A stretch of DNA of 64,000 nucleotides from CAVVAH01 sp963746175 (GTDB lineage: Bacteria; Actinomycetota; Actinomycetes; JACCUZ01), in contig CAVVAH010000004.1 in the NCBI GenBank assembly GCA_963746175.1, positions 248,001-312,000 of the forward strand. Reading direction: 5' to 3'. The translations under genes and the position numbers were made by a program. Under the pieces are notes generated by a model. The model did not search any database, was not told where the DNA came from, and saw only the letters and a list, made by a program, of their open reading frames with translations. Below, piece after piece: positions 36,322 to 46,075 of this stretch. The number at the start of each line of letters is the position of its first letter. Position 1 is the first letter of the stretch.

Positions 36322-38343
36322 ATGACTGCCTGGCCTACCCACCCGGACGGCACGCGGCTGGCGGGCCTCGCCTACGGCGGGGACTACAACCCGGAGCAGT
36401 GGCCGAGGGAGACCTGGGTCGAGGACGTGCGCCTCATGCGCGAGGCCGGCGTCACGGTGGCGACCGTCGGGGTGTTCTCCTGGGCGCTGCTCGAGCCGGA
36501 GGAGGGCCGGTTCGACCTGGACTGGCTCGGTGAGGTCCTCGACGGGCTGCACGCCGGCGGCATCGCCGTCGACCTGGCCACCGCCACCGCCTCACCGCCA
36601 CCCTGGCTGTCCCACCACTACCCCGAGACCCTCCCCCGGCTGGCGGACGGGACCGTGCTGTGGCCGGGCGGCCGGCAGGCGTGGTGCCCCAGCTCGCCGG
36701 TCTACCGCGAGCGGGCCCTCGCGCTCGTCACGGCCCTGGCCGAGCGGTTCCACGACCACCCGGCGCTGGTGATGTGGCACGTCTCTAACGAGCTCGGCGG
36801 GCACAACAGCCGGTGCTGGTGCGACGTGTCGGCCGCGGCCTTCCGCGACTGGCTGCGGCAGCGCTACGGCGGTCTCGACGCGCTGAACGACGCGTGGGGC
36901 ACGGCGTTCTGGAGCCAGCACTACGGCGAGTGGGACCACGTGCTCCCGCCGCGCACCGCGCCCACGTTCCCCAACCCGACCCAGCAGCTGGACTTCGCCC
37001 GGTTCAGCTCCGACGAGCTGCTCGACTGCTTCGTCGCCGAGCGCGACCTGCTGCACCGGCTCAGCCCGGGCATCCCGGTCACCACCAACTTCATGGTGAT
37101 GCGGCACGTGCGCGACATGGACTACTTCCGGTGGGGTCCCGAGCTGGACGTCGTCTCCCAGGACCACTACCTCGAGGCGCACGACCCGGACTCGCACGTC
37201 GAGCTGTCGTGGTCGGCCGATCTGACCCGCGGCACGGCTGACGGTCGGCCGTGGTTCCTCATGGAGCACTCCACCAGCGCCGTCAACTGGCAGGCGCGCA
37301 ACGTCGCGAAGGCACCGGGGCAGATGCTGCGCAACAGCCTGGCCCACGTCGCCCGCGGCTCGGACGCCGTGTGCTTCTTCCAGTGGCGGCAGTCGCGCGC
37401 GGGTGCGGAGAAGTTCCACTCCGCGCTGCTGCCGCACGCCGGCACCGACAGCCGGGTCTGGCGCGAGGTCGTCGAGCTCGGTGCGGTTCTGGGGGCCATC
37501 GCCGAGGTCGCCGGGACGACGGTGCGCGGTGACGTCGCCGTCCTCGTGGACTGGGACGCCCGCTGGGCCTGCGAGCTGGACAGCCACCCGACGCGCGACC
37601 TCGCCTACCTCGACCGCCACCTCGCGCTCTACCGTGCGCTCTGGGACCTCGGCGTCACCGTCGACATGGTGCGGCCGGGCGACGACCTCGACGGCTACCG
37701 GCTGGTGCTGGTGCCCACGCTGTACCTCACCACCGACGCCGCCGCGGCCAACGTCGCGGGCTACGTCGAGGCCGGCGGCACGGTGCTGGTCTCCTACTGG
37801 AGCGGCATCGTCGACCAGCACGACCACGTGCGGCTCGGCGGCTACCCCGGCGCCTTCCGCGACCTGCTCGGTGTGCGCACCGAGGAGTTCGCCCCGTTGC
37901 GCGAGGGGGAGTCGGTGCGGCTCACCGGTGGCGTCCTCGACGGCACCACGGCCGACGTCTGGACCGAGCAGCTGCACGTCGTGGACGCCGAGGTCGTCAG
38001 CAGCTACGACGACGGCCCGCTGCCCGGCGTACCCGCGCTGACGCGTCGGACGGTGGGACGAGGAGCCGCCTGGTACGTCGCGACCCGCGTCGACGCCGCG
38101 GGCACCGCCGCCCTGGTACGCCGGCTCTGCGACGACGTCGGCATCGCGGTGCACGACCAGCCCGGCGTCGAGGTGGTGCGGAGGACCGGAGACACTGCGT
38201 CCTACCTGTTCGTCCTCAACCACACCGGCACCGCCGCCGAGGTCCCTGCCCGGGGCGTCGACCTGGTGGCCGGTGCGGCGTGCGCGGGCAGCGTCAAGGT
38301 CCCCGCCGGGGGCGTCGCCGTGGTGCGGGAGGAGGGACCTTGA
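36322..38343 (+). CDS. beta-galactosidase, GH42 family
   Basis: Retaining beta-galactosidase of 673 residues, normal for GH42. The TIM barrel begins GLAYGGDYNPEQWP (about residues 16-29). The acid/base Glu is in MWHVSNELGGHNSRCWC (about 152-168) and the nucleophile in PWFLMEHSTSAVNWQ (about 311-325). The cysteine cluster CWCD recalls the metal-binding site of the family. A middle trimerisation domain and a small C-terminal beta domain follow. No signal peptide, so it acts on imported galactosides. ATG 36322 matches the family N-terminus. Its stop overlaps the DeoR start by one base (TGATG). Confidence 0.93.
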   Translation: MTAWPTHPDGTRLAGLAYGGDYNPEQWPRETWVEDVRLMREAGVTVATVGVFSWALLEPEEGRFDLDWLGEVLDGLHAGGIAVDLATATASPPPWLSHHYPETLPRLADGTVLWPGGRQAWCPSSPVYRERALALVTALAERFHDHPALVMWHVSNELGGHNSRCWCDVSAAAFRDWLRQRYGGLDALNDAWGTAFWSQHYGEWDHVLPPRTAPTFPNPTQQLDFARFSSDELLDCFVAERDLLHRLSPGIPVTTNFMVMRHVRDMDYFRWGPELDVVSQDHYLEAHDPDSHVELSWSADLTRGTADGRPWFLMEHSTSAVNWQARNVAKAPGQMLRNSLAHVARGSDAVCFFQWRQSRAGAEKFHSALLPHAGTDSRVWREVVELGAVLGAIAEVAGTTVRGDVAVLVDWDARWACELDSHPTRDLAYLDRHLALYRALWDLGVTVDMVRPGDDLDGYRLVLVPTLYLTTDAAAANVAGYVEAGGTVLVSYWSGIVDQHDHVRLGGYPGAFRDLLGVRTEEFAPLREGESVRLTGGVLDGTTADVWTEQLHVVDAEVVSSYDDGPLPGVPALTRRTVGRGAAWYVATRVDAAGTAALVRRLCDDVGIAVHDQPGVEVVRRTGDTASYLFVLNHTGTAAEVPARGVDLVAGAACAGSVKVPAGGVAVVREEGP

Positions 38344-39146
38344 TGCTTGCGAGGGAGCGGCAGAGCTACATCCTGGAGCGTGTGCGCCGGCAGGGCGCAG
38401 TGAAGGTCAGCGAGCTGACCCGCGAGCTCGCGGTCTCCGACATGACCGTCCGCCGCGACCTCGACCTGCTCGCCCGGCAGGGTTTCGTCGACAAGGTGCA
38501 CGGCGGAGCGACCTCGCCGACGCTGACGAGCACCGACGAGCCCGGGTTCGAGACCAAGTCGTCACGGGAGCGCGCCGAGAAGGACGCCATCGCCCGGCTC
38601 GCCGCCGAGATGGTGCGCCCTGGCTCCGCGGTCGGACTGTCCGCCGGCACCACGACCTGGACCCTCGCCCACCGCCTCCGCGAGGTACCGGGCATCACCG
38701 TCGTCACCAACTCGGTCCAGATCGCCACCGTCTTCTGGTCGGCGCCCGACCCGGACCGGACCGTCGTGCTGACCGGTGGGGTGCGGACGCCGTCCGACGC
38801 CCTGGTGGGCCCGCTCGCGGTCGCGGCGCTGCGCAGCCTCAACCTCGACATCGTCTTCCTCGGCGTGCACGGCATGGACGAGCGGACCGGCTTCACCAGC
38901 CCCAACCTCCTGGAGGCCGAGACGAGCCGGGCGCTGGCCCGGTCGGCGCGCCGGCTGGCGGTCGTCACCGACCACACCAAGTGGAACGTCGTCGGCATCA
39001 GCACCATCGCGGCGCTGAACGAGGCGGATGTCGTCGTCACCGACGACGGGCTCTCCCCGGAGGCCATGGCCGTGCTGCACGACGAGGTGGGCGAGGTGAA
39101 GGTGGCGTCCGTCCCACCGTCCCTGACCGGGACGGAGGACGCGTGA
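38343..39146 (+). CDS. DeoR/GlpR-family transcriptional regulator
   Basis: The 267-residue repressor-type protein has an N-terminal winged HTH (VKVSELTRELAVSDMTVRRDLDLL, from about residue 20) and a DeoRC sugar-phosphate-sensing domain (GLSAGTTTWTLAHRLRE, VTNSVQIATVF, FTSPNLLEAETSRALARSARR). Position second in the bga-galT-galK operon suggests it controls both divergent galactoside operons in response to a galactose-derived phosphate. That is inference; the candidate sites are at 36098-36123. Starts at ATG 38343 and overlaps galT by 4 bp. Confidence 0.9.
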   Translation: MLARERQSYILERVRRQGAVKVSELTRELAVSDMTVRRDLDLLARQGFVDKVHGGATSPTLTSTDEPGFETKSSRERAEKDAIARLAAEMVRPGSAVGLSAGTTTWTLAHRLREVPGITVVTNSVQIATVFWSAPDPDRTVVLTGGVRTPSDALVGPLAVAALRSLNLDIVFLGVHGMDERTGFTSPNLLEAETSRALARSARRLAVVTDHTKWNVVGISTIAALNEADVVVTDDGLSPEAMAVLHDEVGEVKVASVPPSLTGTEDA

Positions 39147-40230
39147 GGCGGACCCTGGTCACGCTCGCCGACGGGCGCGAGGAGTACTTCTTCGACTCCG
39201 ACGAGACCGCCGCCGGCACCGACCGTAGCGACGTCAAGGACGGCCGCGACCTCGAACCGACCTCGACCGCCTCGGAGATCCGCTACGACGCGGTGCTCGA
39301 CGAGTGGGTCGCCATCGCGTCGCACCGCCAGACCCGCACCCACCTCCCACCCGCGGACCAGTGCCCGCTGTGCCCGTCCCGCGACGGGCGGCAGACGGAG
39401 GTGCCGGCGGAGGACTACGACGTCGTCGTCTTCGAGAACCGGTTCCCGTCCTTCGCCGACCACGTCGACCCGGAGAACGGCATCGAGCACACCGACGACC
39501 GTCGGCCCGGTCTCGGCCGGTGCGAGGTCGTGTGCTTCACCAGCGACCACAACCTCCCGGTGAGCCGGCTGTCGCCCGAGCGGGTGCGCCTGGTGCTGGA
39601 CGCCTGGATCGACCGCAGCCGGGCGCTGGCGGAGCTGCCGTTCGTCGAGCAGGTCTACTGCTTCGAGAACCGCGGCGAGGAGATCGGGGTCACCCTGAGC
39701 CACCCGCACGGCCAGATCTACGGCTACCCGTTCGTCACGCCACGCACCCGCACGATGCTGGACGCCGCGCGCCGGCACCGGGAGCGGACCGGGCGCGACC
39801 TGTTCGCGGACCGCCTGGAGCGCGAGCTGGCGGACGGGACCCGGGTCGTGACCGCGAGCGAGCACTGGGTCGCGTTCGTGCCGTTCGCCGCCCGGTGGCC
39901 GGTCGAGGTGCACCTCTACCCGCGCCGCAGTGTGCCCGACCTGCCGGCGCTGGACGCGGCCGCGCGCGACGACTTCCCGGGCATCTACCTGGAGGTCCTG
40001 CGCGCCCTCGACGGCCTCTACGACGGGCCGCTGCCGTACATCTCCGGCTGGCACCAGGCGCCGGTGCGGGTCGACCGCGAGCTCGCCTCGCTGCACCTCG
40101 AGGTCTTCTCCATCAAGCGGGCCGCGAACAAGCTGAAGTTCCTCGCCGGCTCCGAGTCGGGCATGGGCGCTTTCGTCAACGACATCGCCCCCGAGCGGAC
40201 CGCGGCGATGCTGCGCGACGCGCTGACGCG

Positions 40231-40234
<4 letters not shown>
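39143..40234 (+). CDS. galT: galactose-1-phosphate uridylyltransferase
   Basis: Leloir enzyme exchanging UMP between UDP-glucose and galactose-1-phosphate. The 363-residue protein has the nucleophilic-His motif LSHPHGQIYGYP (about residues 186-197), zinc-type cysteines in DQCPLCPSRDG (about 72-82), and the C-terminal domain ending in SGWHQAPVR and EVFSIKRAANKLKFLAGSE. The GTG at 39143 overlaps the DeoR stop and gives MRRTLVTLADG; the stop overlaps galK (ATGA). UDP-galactose 4-epimerase (galE) is not in this cluster. Confidence 0.94.
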
Positions 40235-41394
<1,160 letters not shown>

Positions 41395-41457
41395 GCGCCT
41401 TCCCCGGCTGACCTGGGGGATTTGTCCGGGCGGTGGCGATCCTGGTAGGACCGTCGG

Positions 41458-42120
41458 GTGACGCACCTGCCCCCGGGTTCCGCCCGTCCCCTGCGCCGCT
41501 CCGACCGACCGGGATCCGCCGGCGAGCACCTGCTCCAGGCCGAGCTCGGCACCGCCGCCCGCGCCGACCGGTTCTACGAGGACCAGGTGCGCGACCACCT
41601 CAACCCGCAGATGCGCGACTTCGTGCGCCGCCAGGAGATGTTCTTCCTGGCCACGTCCGACGCCACGGGGGCCTGCGACAACACGCTGCGCGCCGGCCCG
41701 GCCGGCTTCCTCGAGGTGCTCGACGGCTCGACGCTGGCATGGCCGGAGTTCAAGGGCAACGGCGTCATGGCCAGCCTCGGCAACATCAGCGAGAACCCCC
41801 ACGTCGGGATCCTCATGGTCGACTTCGTGCGCGACACCGTGGGGCTGCACGTCAACGGCACCGCCCGTCTGATGGAGCCGGCCGCGGCCGCCCAGGCCGG
41901 CCTGGAGTCGCGCGTCCCGGCCGGGCGCGGTGTCCGGTTCTGGGTCGTCGTCGACGTCGAGGAGGCGTACATCCACTGCTCCAAGCACATCCCGAGGCTG
42001 GCCGAGCTCCCCGCCGAGGACGCCGCTTCCGTCCGCCGGGCCAAGACGGCCGACTACTTCGGCACCGCCACCGAGCGCCGTGCCGACCCCCAGGCCGACG
42101 ACGCCGCAGCCGCCTCGTAG
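41458..42120 (+). CDS. pyridoxamine 5'-phosphate oxidase-like flavin-binding split-barrel protein
   Basis: A 220-residue protein. RRQEMFFLATSDATGACDN (about residues 57-75) and GNGVMASLGNISENPHVGILMVD (about 101-123) match the FMN/F420-binding split-barrel fold of PPOX-like proteins. GLHVNGTARLME (about 130-141) is the second barrel half. Function unknown; members reduce or bind flavin/F420-dependent substrates. GTG 41458. It follows galK by 63 bp but has no evident link to galactose use. Confidence 0.85.
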   Translation: MTHLPPGSARPLRRSDRPGSAGEHLLQAELGTAARADRFYEDQVRDHLNPQMRDFVRRQEMFFLATSDATGACDNTLRAGPAGFLEVLDGSTLAWPEFKGNGVMASLGNISENPHVGILMVDFVRDTVGLHVNGTARLMEPAAAAQAGLESRVPAGRGVRFWVVVDVEEAYIHCSKHIPRLAELPAEDAASVRRAKTADYFGTATERRADPQADDAAAAS

Positions 42121-42150
42121 GCAGCTCTGCCACCGTCGCAGTGCGCGTCC

Positions 42151-42310
42151 GCGCCCCCCCGCCGTCGTGGGTGCGGTCAGAGCGGCTTGGGACGAGAGCG
42201 GCCCTCGCATGCCGGCTCGCCGCCGCCGGCCGCGCTCCCGCCGTCAGGGGTGCGGGTCAGAGCGGCTTCGGACGAGGCAGCCCCCATCTGCCGGCTCCCC
42301 GCCGTCGGCG
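42151..42310. repeat. two imperfect 80-bp tandem intergenic units
   Basis: Two units, 42151-42230 and 42231-42310, share cgccgtc...gggtgcg, gtcagagcggctt and ggacgag blocks in the same order with a period of exactly 80 bp (gtcag at 42176 and 42256). They occupy much of the 333-bp gene-free gap between the convergent PPOX-like and icd genes. A related single copy lies at 51029-51120. I see no open frame with coding character. Confidence 0.65.
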
Positions 42311-42326
42311 CGCTCCCCCCGTTTCG

Positions 42327-42346
42327 CGGATCTTGAGACGACACGC
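42327..42346. repeat. half copy of the 23333-23384 inverted repeat
   Basis: cggatcttgagacgacacgc matches the left arm at 23333-23352 at 19 of 20 positions, but the complementary arm is absent downstream. It sits between the 80-bp units and the nested palindrome, making this gap a cluster of three repeat families. Confidence 0.6.
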
Positions 42347-42375
42347 CGCACTCCTGCACGCGGAACGGCGCGCGA

Positions 42376-42428
42376 AGTGGTGGGTTACGCACCGGAAATG
42401 TCCGGTGTGACCTGCGGAACCCACCACT
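42376..42428. repeat. nested palindrome A (dispersed family; probable bidirectional terminator)
   Basis: Outer arms agtggtgggtt (42376-42386) and aacccaccact (42418-42428) are perfectly complementary. Inside is a second perfect 7-bp stem, caccgga/tccggtg (42390-42396, 42401-42407). It lies between the convergent ends of the PPOX-like gene and icd. The same outer arms and a similar inner stem recur at 54093-54159, also between convergent genes. Confidence 0.75.
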
Positions 42429-42453
42429 CGGCGGCGGTTGGCCAGGCGGTCGG

Positions 42454-43671
42454 TCAGGCGAGGGCGGAGGCGAGGTTCTCGTCGAGGGCGGCGAGGAAGT
42501 CCTCGGTGGTGAGGAACGCCTGGTCCTTGGACACCAGCAGCGCCAGGTCCTTGGTCATCTTGCCGCTCTCGACGGTCTCGACGCAGACCCGCTCGAGGGT
42601 CTCGGCGAAGCCGGTCACCTCGGGGCTGCTGTCCAGCTTGCCGCGGTGCTTGAGGCCGCCGGTCCAGGCGAAGATCGAGGCGATCGGGTTGGTGGAGGTC
42701 GGCTTGCCGGCCTGGTGCTGGCGGAAGTGCCTGGTCACGGTGCCGTGCGCGGCCTCCGCCTCGACCGTCCTGCCGTCGGGCGTCATGAGCACCGACGTCA
42801 TGAGGCCGAGCGAGCCGAAGCCCTGCGCGACGGTGTCGGACTGCACGTCGCCGTCGTAGTTCTTGCAGGCCCAGACGTAGCCGCCCTCCCACTTCATCGC
42901 GGCGGCGACCATGTCGTCGATCAGGCGGTGCTCGTACGTCAGGCCCTTGCCGTCGAAGTCGGCCTTGAACTCCTTCTCGAACACCTCCGCGAAGATGTCC
43001 TTGAAGGCGCCGTCGTAGGCCTTCAGGATCGTGTTCTTGGTCGACAGGTAGACGGGGTACTCGCGCTGGAGGCCGTAGGAGAACGACGCCCGTGCGAAGT
43101 CCTCGATCGACTTGTTGAAGTTGTACATGCCCATCGCCACGCCGCCGTCGTCGCCGTAGTTCGCGACGACGTGCTGGATCGGCTCCGAGCCGTCGGACGG
43201 GGTGAACGTGATGGTCAGCTCACCCGCACCGGGCACCTTGAAGTTGGTCGCCTTGTACTGGTCGCCGTGCGCGTGACGGCCGATGATGATCGGCTTGGTC
43301 CAGCTCGGCACCAGCCGCGGGATGTTGCTGATGATGATCGGCTCGCGGAAGACGACGCCGCCGAGGATGTTGCGGATCGTGCCGTTGGGCGACACCCACA
43401 TCTTCTTCAGCCCGAACTCCTCGACCCGCGCCTCGTCCGGCGTGATGGTCGCGCACTTCACGCCGACGCCGTGCTCCTTGATGGCGTTCGCCGCGTCGAC
43501 GGTGATCTGGTCGTCGGTGGCGTCCCGGCTCTCGATGCCCAGGTCGTAGTACTTCAGGTCGATGTCGAGGTACGGGTGGATCAGGCGGTCCTTGATGAAC
43601 TGCCAGATGATCCGCGTCATCTCGTCGCCGTCGAGCTCGACGACCGGGTTCTGCACCTTGATCTTCGCCAC
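42454..43671 (-). CDS. icd: NADP-dependent isocitrate dehydrogenase
   Basis: TCA-cycle enzyme converting isocitrate to 2-oxoglutarate. The 405-residue protein is the eukaryote-like homodimeric type: VVELDGDEMTRIIWQFIK at residues 9-26, substrate-binding SPNGTIRNILGG (about 93-104), and the metal-binding Asp region LIDDMVAAAMKWEGGYVWACKNYDGD (from about 249). The cofactor region EAAHGTVTRHFRQHQ has the His/Arg pair of NADP users. I start at GTG 43671 (MAKIKVQNPV); longer frames lack similarity. It is downstream of mdh on the same strand with a 55-bp gap. Confidence 0.95.
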   Translation of the reverse strand: MAKIKVQNPVVELDGDEMTRIIWQFIKDRLIHPYLDIDLKYYDLGIESRDATDDQITVDAANAIKEHGVGVKCATITPDEARVEEFGLKKMWVSPNGTIRNILGGVVFREPIIISNIPRLVPSWTKPIIIGRHAHGDQYKATNFKVPGAGELTITFTPSDGSEPIQHVVANYGDDGGVAMGMYNFNKSIEDFARASFSYGLQREYPVYLSTKNTILKAYDGAFKDIFAEVFEKEFKADFDGKGLTYEHRLIDDMVAAAMKWEGGYVWACKNYDGDVQSDTVAQGFGSLGLMTSVLMTPDGRTVEAEAAHGTVTRHFRQHQAGKPTSTNPIASIFAWTGGLKHRGKLDSSPEVTGFAETLERVCVETVESGKMTKDLALLVSKDQAFLTTEDFLAALDENLASALA

Positions 43672-43726
43672 GGGGCTGCTCCTGAGTCCTTGGTCCGGTC
43701 GAGAGGTGGTACGGGTCGTGCCCAGG

Positions 43727-44716
43727 TCAGACGAGGCCGAGGCCCTGCACGGCGTCGCGCTCCTCGACCAGCTCGGCCACCGACGCGTCGATGCGGGTGC
43801 GCGAGAAGTCATCCACGTCGAGGCCCTGGACGATCTCCCACTCGCCACCGGAGGACGTCACCGGGAACGACGAGACGAGCCCCTCGGGCACGCCGTAGGA
43901 GCCGTCGGAGACGATCGCGGCCGAGGTCCAGTCGCCGTCGGGCGTGCCGTTCGTCCAGCTGAAGACGTGGTCGATGGCGGCGTTGGCGGCCGACGCGGCC
44001 GAGGAGGCGCCGCGCGCCTCGATGATCGCCGCACCGCGCTTCGCGACGGTCGGGATGAAGAAGCTCTCGATCCACGCGTCGTCGTCGAGCACCTCCCTGG
44101 CCGGCTTGCCGGCGACGAGGGCGTGCGACAGGTCGGGGTACTGCGTCGCCGAGTGGTTGCCCCAGATGGTGAGCCGCTGCAGCTCGGTCACCGGCGTGCG
44201 CGTCTTGTTGGCCAGCTGGCTGAGCGCACGGTTGTGGTCGAGCCGGGTCATCGCGGTGAAGCGCGACTTCGGGACGTCGGGCGCGTGCGCCGCGGTGATG
44301 AGGGCGTTGGTGTTCGCGGGGTTGCCCACCACCAGCACCCGCACGTCGTCGGCGGCGCCGGCGTTGATCGCCTCTCCCTGCGGCTTGAAGATGCCGCCGT
44401 TGGCCTCGAGGAGGTCGCCGCGCTCCATGCCGGCTGTGCGCGGCCGGGCACCGACGAGCAGTGCCACGTTCACGCCGTCGAAGGCGGCGCGGGGGTCGTC
44501 GGTGATGTCGATGCCGGCCAGCAGCGGGAACGCGCAGTCGTCGAGCTCCATCGCGGTGCCCTCGGCGGCCGTGAGCGCGGGCGCGATCTCGAGCAGCCGG
44601 AGCCGGACGGGCACGTCCGGCCCGAGCAGCTGGCCGGAGGCGGCACGGAACAGCAGCGCGTAGCCGATGGCTCCGGCGGCGCCGGTGACGGTGACGGTGA
44701 CAGGACTGGTGGCCAT
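43727..44716 (-). CDS. mdh: malate dehydrogenase
   Basis: NAD-dependent oxidation of malate to oxaloacetate. The 329-residue protein begins with the nucleotide-binding TVTGAAGAIGYALLFRAASG (about residues 7-26). Substrate arginines are in GARPRTAGMERGDLL (about 90-104), the catalytic Asp in FTAMTRLDHNRALSQLA (about 151-167) and the catalytic His in IWGNHSATQYPD (about 185-196). The start ATG 44716 has AAGGAG 8 nt upstream. A palindromic motif at 44773-44790 may control it together with icd. Confidence 0.95.
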   Translation of the reverse strand: MATSPVTVTVTGAAGAIGYALLFRAASGQLLGPDVPVRLRLLEIAPALTAAEGTAMELDDCAFPLLAGIDITDDPRAAFDGVNVALLVGARPRTAGMERGDLLEANGGIFKPQGEAINAGAADDVRVLVVGNPANTNALITAAHAPDVPKSRFTAMTRLDHNRALSQLANKTRTPVTELQRLTIWGNHSATQYPDLSHALVAGKPAREVLDDDAWIESFFIPTVAKRGAAIIEARGASSAASAANAAIDHVFSWTNGTPDGDWTSAAIVSDGSYGVPEGLVSSFPVTSSGGEWEIVQGLDVDDFSRTRIDASVAELVEERDAVQGLGLV

Positions 44717-44772
44717 GGACGGCACTCCTTCGCGTCGGCTGCTGCGGTGCTCGCGCGGTGGCATCCGCAAGA

Positions 44773-44790
44773 TCTCTCGTCATCAAGAGA
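44773..44790 (-). promoter_or_regulatory. imperfect palindrome upstream of mdh
   Basis: On the minus strand the sequence TCTCTTGATGACGAGAGA has symmetric TCTCT/AGAGA ends and lies 57-74 nt before the mdh ATG, in a region locally poorer in G+C than its surroundings. This is the kind of place where an operator or promoter element is expected. I do not know the regulator. Confidence 0.35.
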
Positions 44791-44861
44791 CTTTCTCCCG
44801 CGAGGCTATCCCAGCACGTCACGGCGCCGGGCGGGAGGGCCGGGCGCCCGCGCCCGGCGGG

Positions 44862-45191
44862 TCAGCTCGGCGGCGGCGGCACGATGATCGCGAAGACCAC
44901 CAGCGCCACGCCCATGCTCGCCAGCACGAGCACGTCGAACGCCCGGCTGCGTACGACGAGCAGCCCCACCCGGCGTACCGGGAGGACCAGCCGGGCGAGC
45001 GCCGCCAGCAGCACCGACACCCCCAGCAGCAGGCAGCCGACGCGGAAGTGGTCGAGGGCGACCGCGCCCAGCCCCACCACGCCGAGACCGAGGACGGACA
45101 GCAGCGGCCACTGCCGACCGACCCAGCCGCCGCGGATGGGCGGCCGCTCGTCGCCTCGAGAGGTGGGGCCGCTCCCACTCACGGTGCTCAC
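44862..45191 (-). CDS. DUF3017 membrane protein
   Basis: A 109-residue protein with three hydrophobic segments: QWPLLSVLGLGVVGLGAVAL (about residues 28-47), VGCLLLGVSVLLAALARLVL (about 53-72) and AFDVLVLASMGVALVVFAIIV (about 84-104). DUF3017 proteins sit next to folD in many actinobacteria; their function is unknown. The GTG at 45191 overlaps the folD stop (GTGA), supporting coupled translation. Confidence 0.82.
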   Translation of the reverse strand: MSTVSGSGPTSRGDERPPIRGGWVGRQWPLLSVLGLGVVGLGAVALDHFRVGCLLLGVSVLLAALARLVLPVRRVGLLVVRSRAFDVLVLASMGVALVVFAIIVPPPPS

Positions 45192-46063
45192 ACCGCGGCC
45201 GGGGCCGTCCGGCCGGCCAGCGAGCGCTCGGCGCTCTCGACCACGTTGAGCAGCAGCATCGCCCGGGTCATCGGGCCCGCTCCGCCCGGCACGGGCGCCA
45301 GGTGGCCGGCCACCTCGCGCACCTCCGGCGCGACGTCGCCGACCAGGCCGGCGTCGGTGCGGGTGATGCCCACGTCGACGACCGTGGCGCCCGGCTTGAC
45401 CAGGTCGGCCGTGACGAGGCCCGGGACGCCGGCCGCGGCCACCACCACGTCCGCCCGCCGGAGGTGGTCGGCCAGGTCTCGCGTCCCGGTGTGGCACAGC
45501 GTCACGGTGGCGTTCTCGCTGCGGCGGGTCAGCAGCAGGCCGAGCGGCCGGCCGACGGTGACGCCGCGGCCGACGATCGTGACGTCGAGGCCCGCGGGCT
45601 CGATGCCGTACTCGCGGAGCAGCCGCACGATGCCGCGCGGTGTGCACGGCAGCGGCCCGGGCTCCCCCAGCACGAGACGACCGAGGTTGGTGGGGTGCAG
45701 GCCGTCGGCATCCTTGGCCGGGTCCATCCGGAGCAGTGCCGCCCCGGCGTCGAGCCCGGCGGGCAGGGGCAGCTGCACGATGTAGCCGGTGCACGACGGG
45801 TCGGCGTTGAGCTCGTCGACGACCGCCTCGACGTCGGCCTGCGTCGCGGTCGCCGGTAGCTCGCGCTGCAGCGAGGTGATGCCGACCTGCGCGCAGTCGC
45901 GGTGCTTCCCGGCGACGTACGACCGGCTGCCCGGGTCGTCGCCGACCAGCACGGTGCCGAGCCCGGGGACCACACCCTGCTCGCGCAGCCGGGCAACCCG
46001 CTCGGTGAGGTCGGCCCGGATCGCGGCCGCGGTGGCCTTGCCGTCGAGGATCGTCGCGCTCAC
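45188..46063 (-). CDS. folD: bifunctional methylenetetrahydrofolate dehydrogenase/cyclohydrolase
   Basis: Interconverts 5,10-methylene- and 10-formyl-tetrahydrofolate with NADP, supplying formyl units to PurN and PurH encoded just upstream. The 291-residue protein has the substrate signature GYIVQLPLP (about residues 93-101), the active-site Lys in SRSYVAGKHRDC (about 46-57), and the cofactor-binding VTIVGRGVTVGRPLGLLL (about 160-177) where many homologues read GRSxxVG. The GRGVTVG variant is common in actinobacteria. Confidence 0.95.
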   Translation of the reverse strand: MSATILDGKATAAAIRADLTERVARLREQGVVPGLGTVLVGDDPGSRSYVAGKHRDCAQVGITSLQRELPATATQADVEAVVDELNADPSCTGYIVQLPLPAGLDAGAALLRMDPAKDADGLHPTNLGRLVLGEPGPLPCTPRGIVRLLREYGIEPAGLDVTIVGRGVTVGRPLGLLLTRRSENATVTLCHTGTRDLADHLRRADVVVAAAGVPGLVTADLVKPGATVVDVGITRTDAGLVGDVAPEVREVAGHLAPVPGGAGPMTRAMLLLNVVESAERSLAGRTAPAAV

Positions 46064-46075
46064 GCGGCGATCCTC

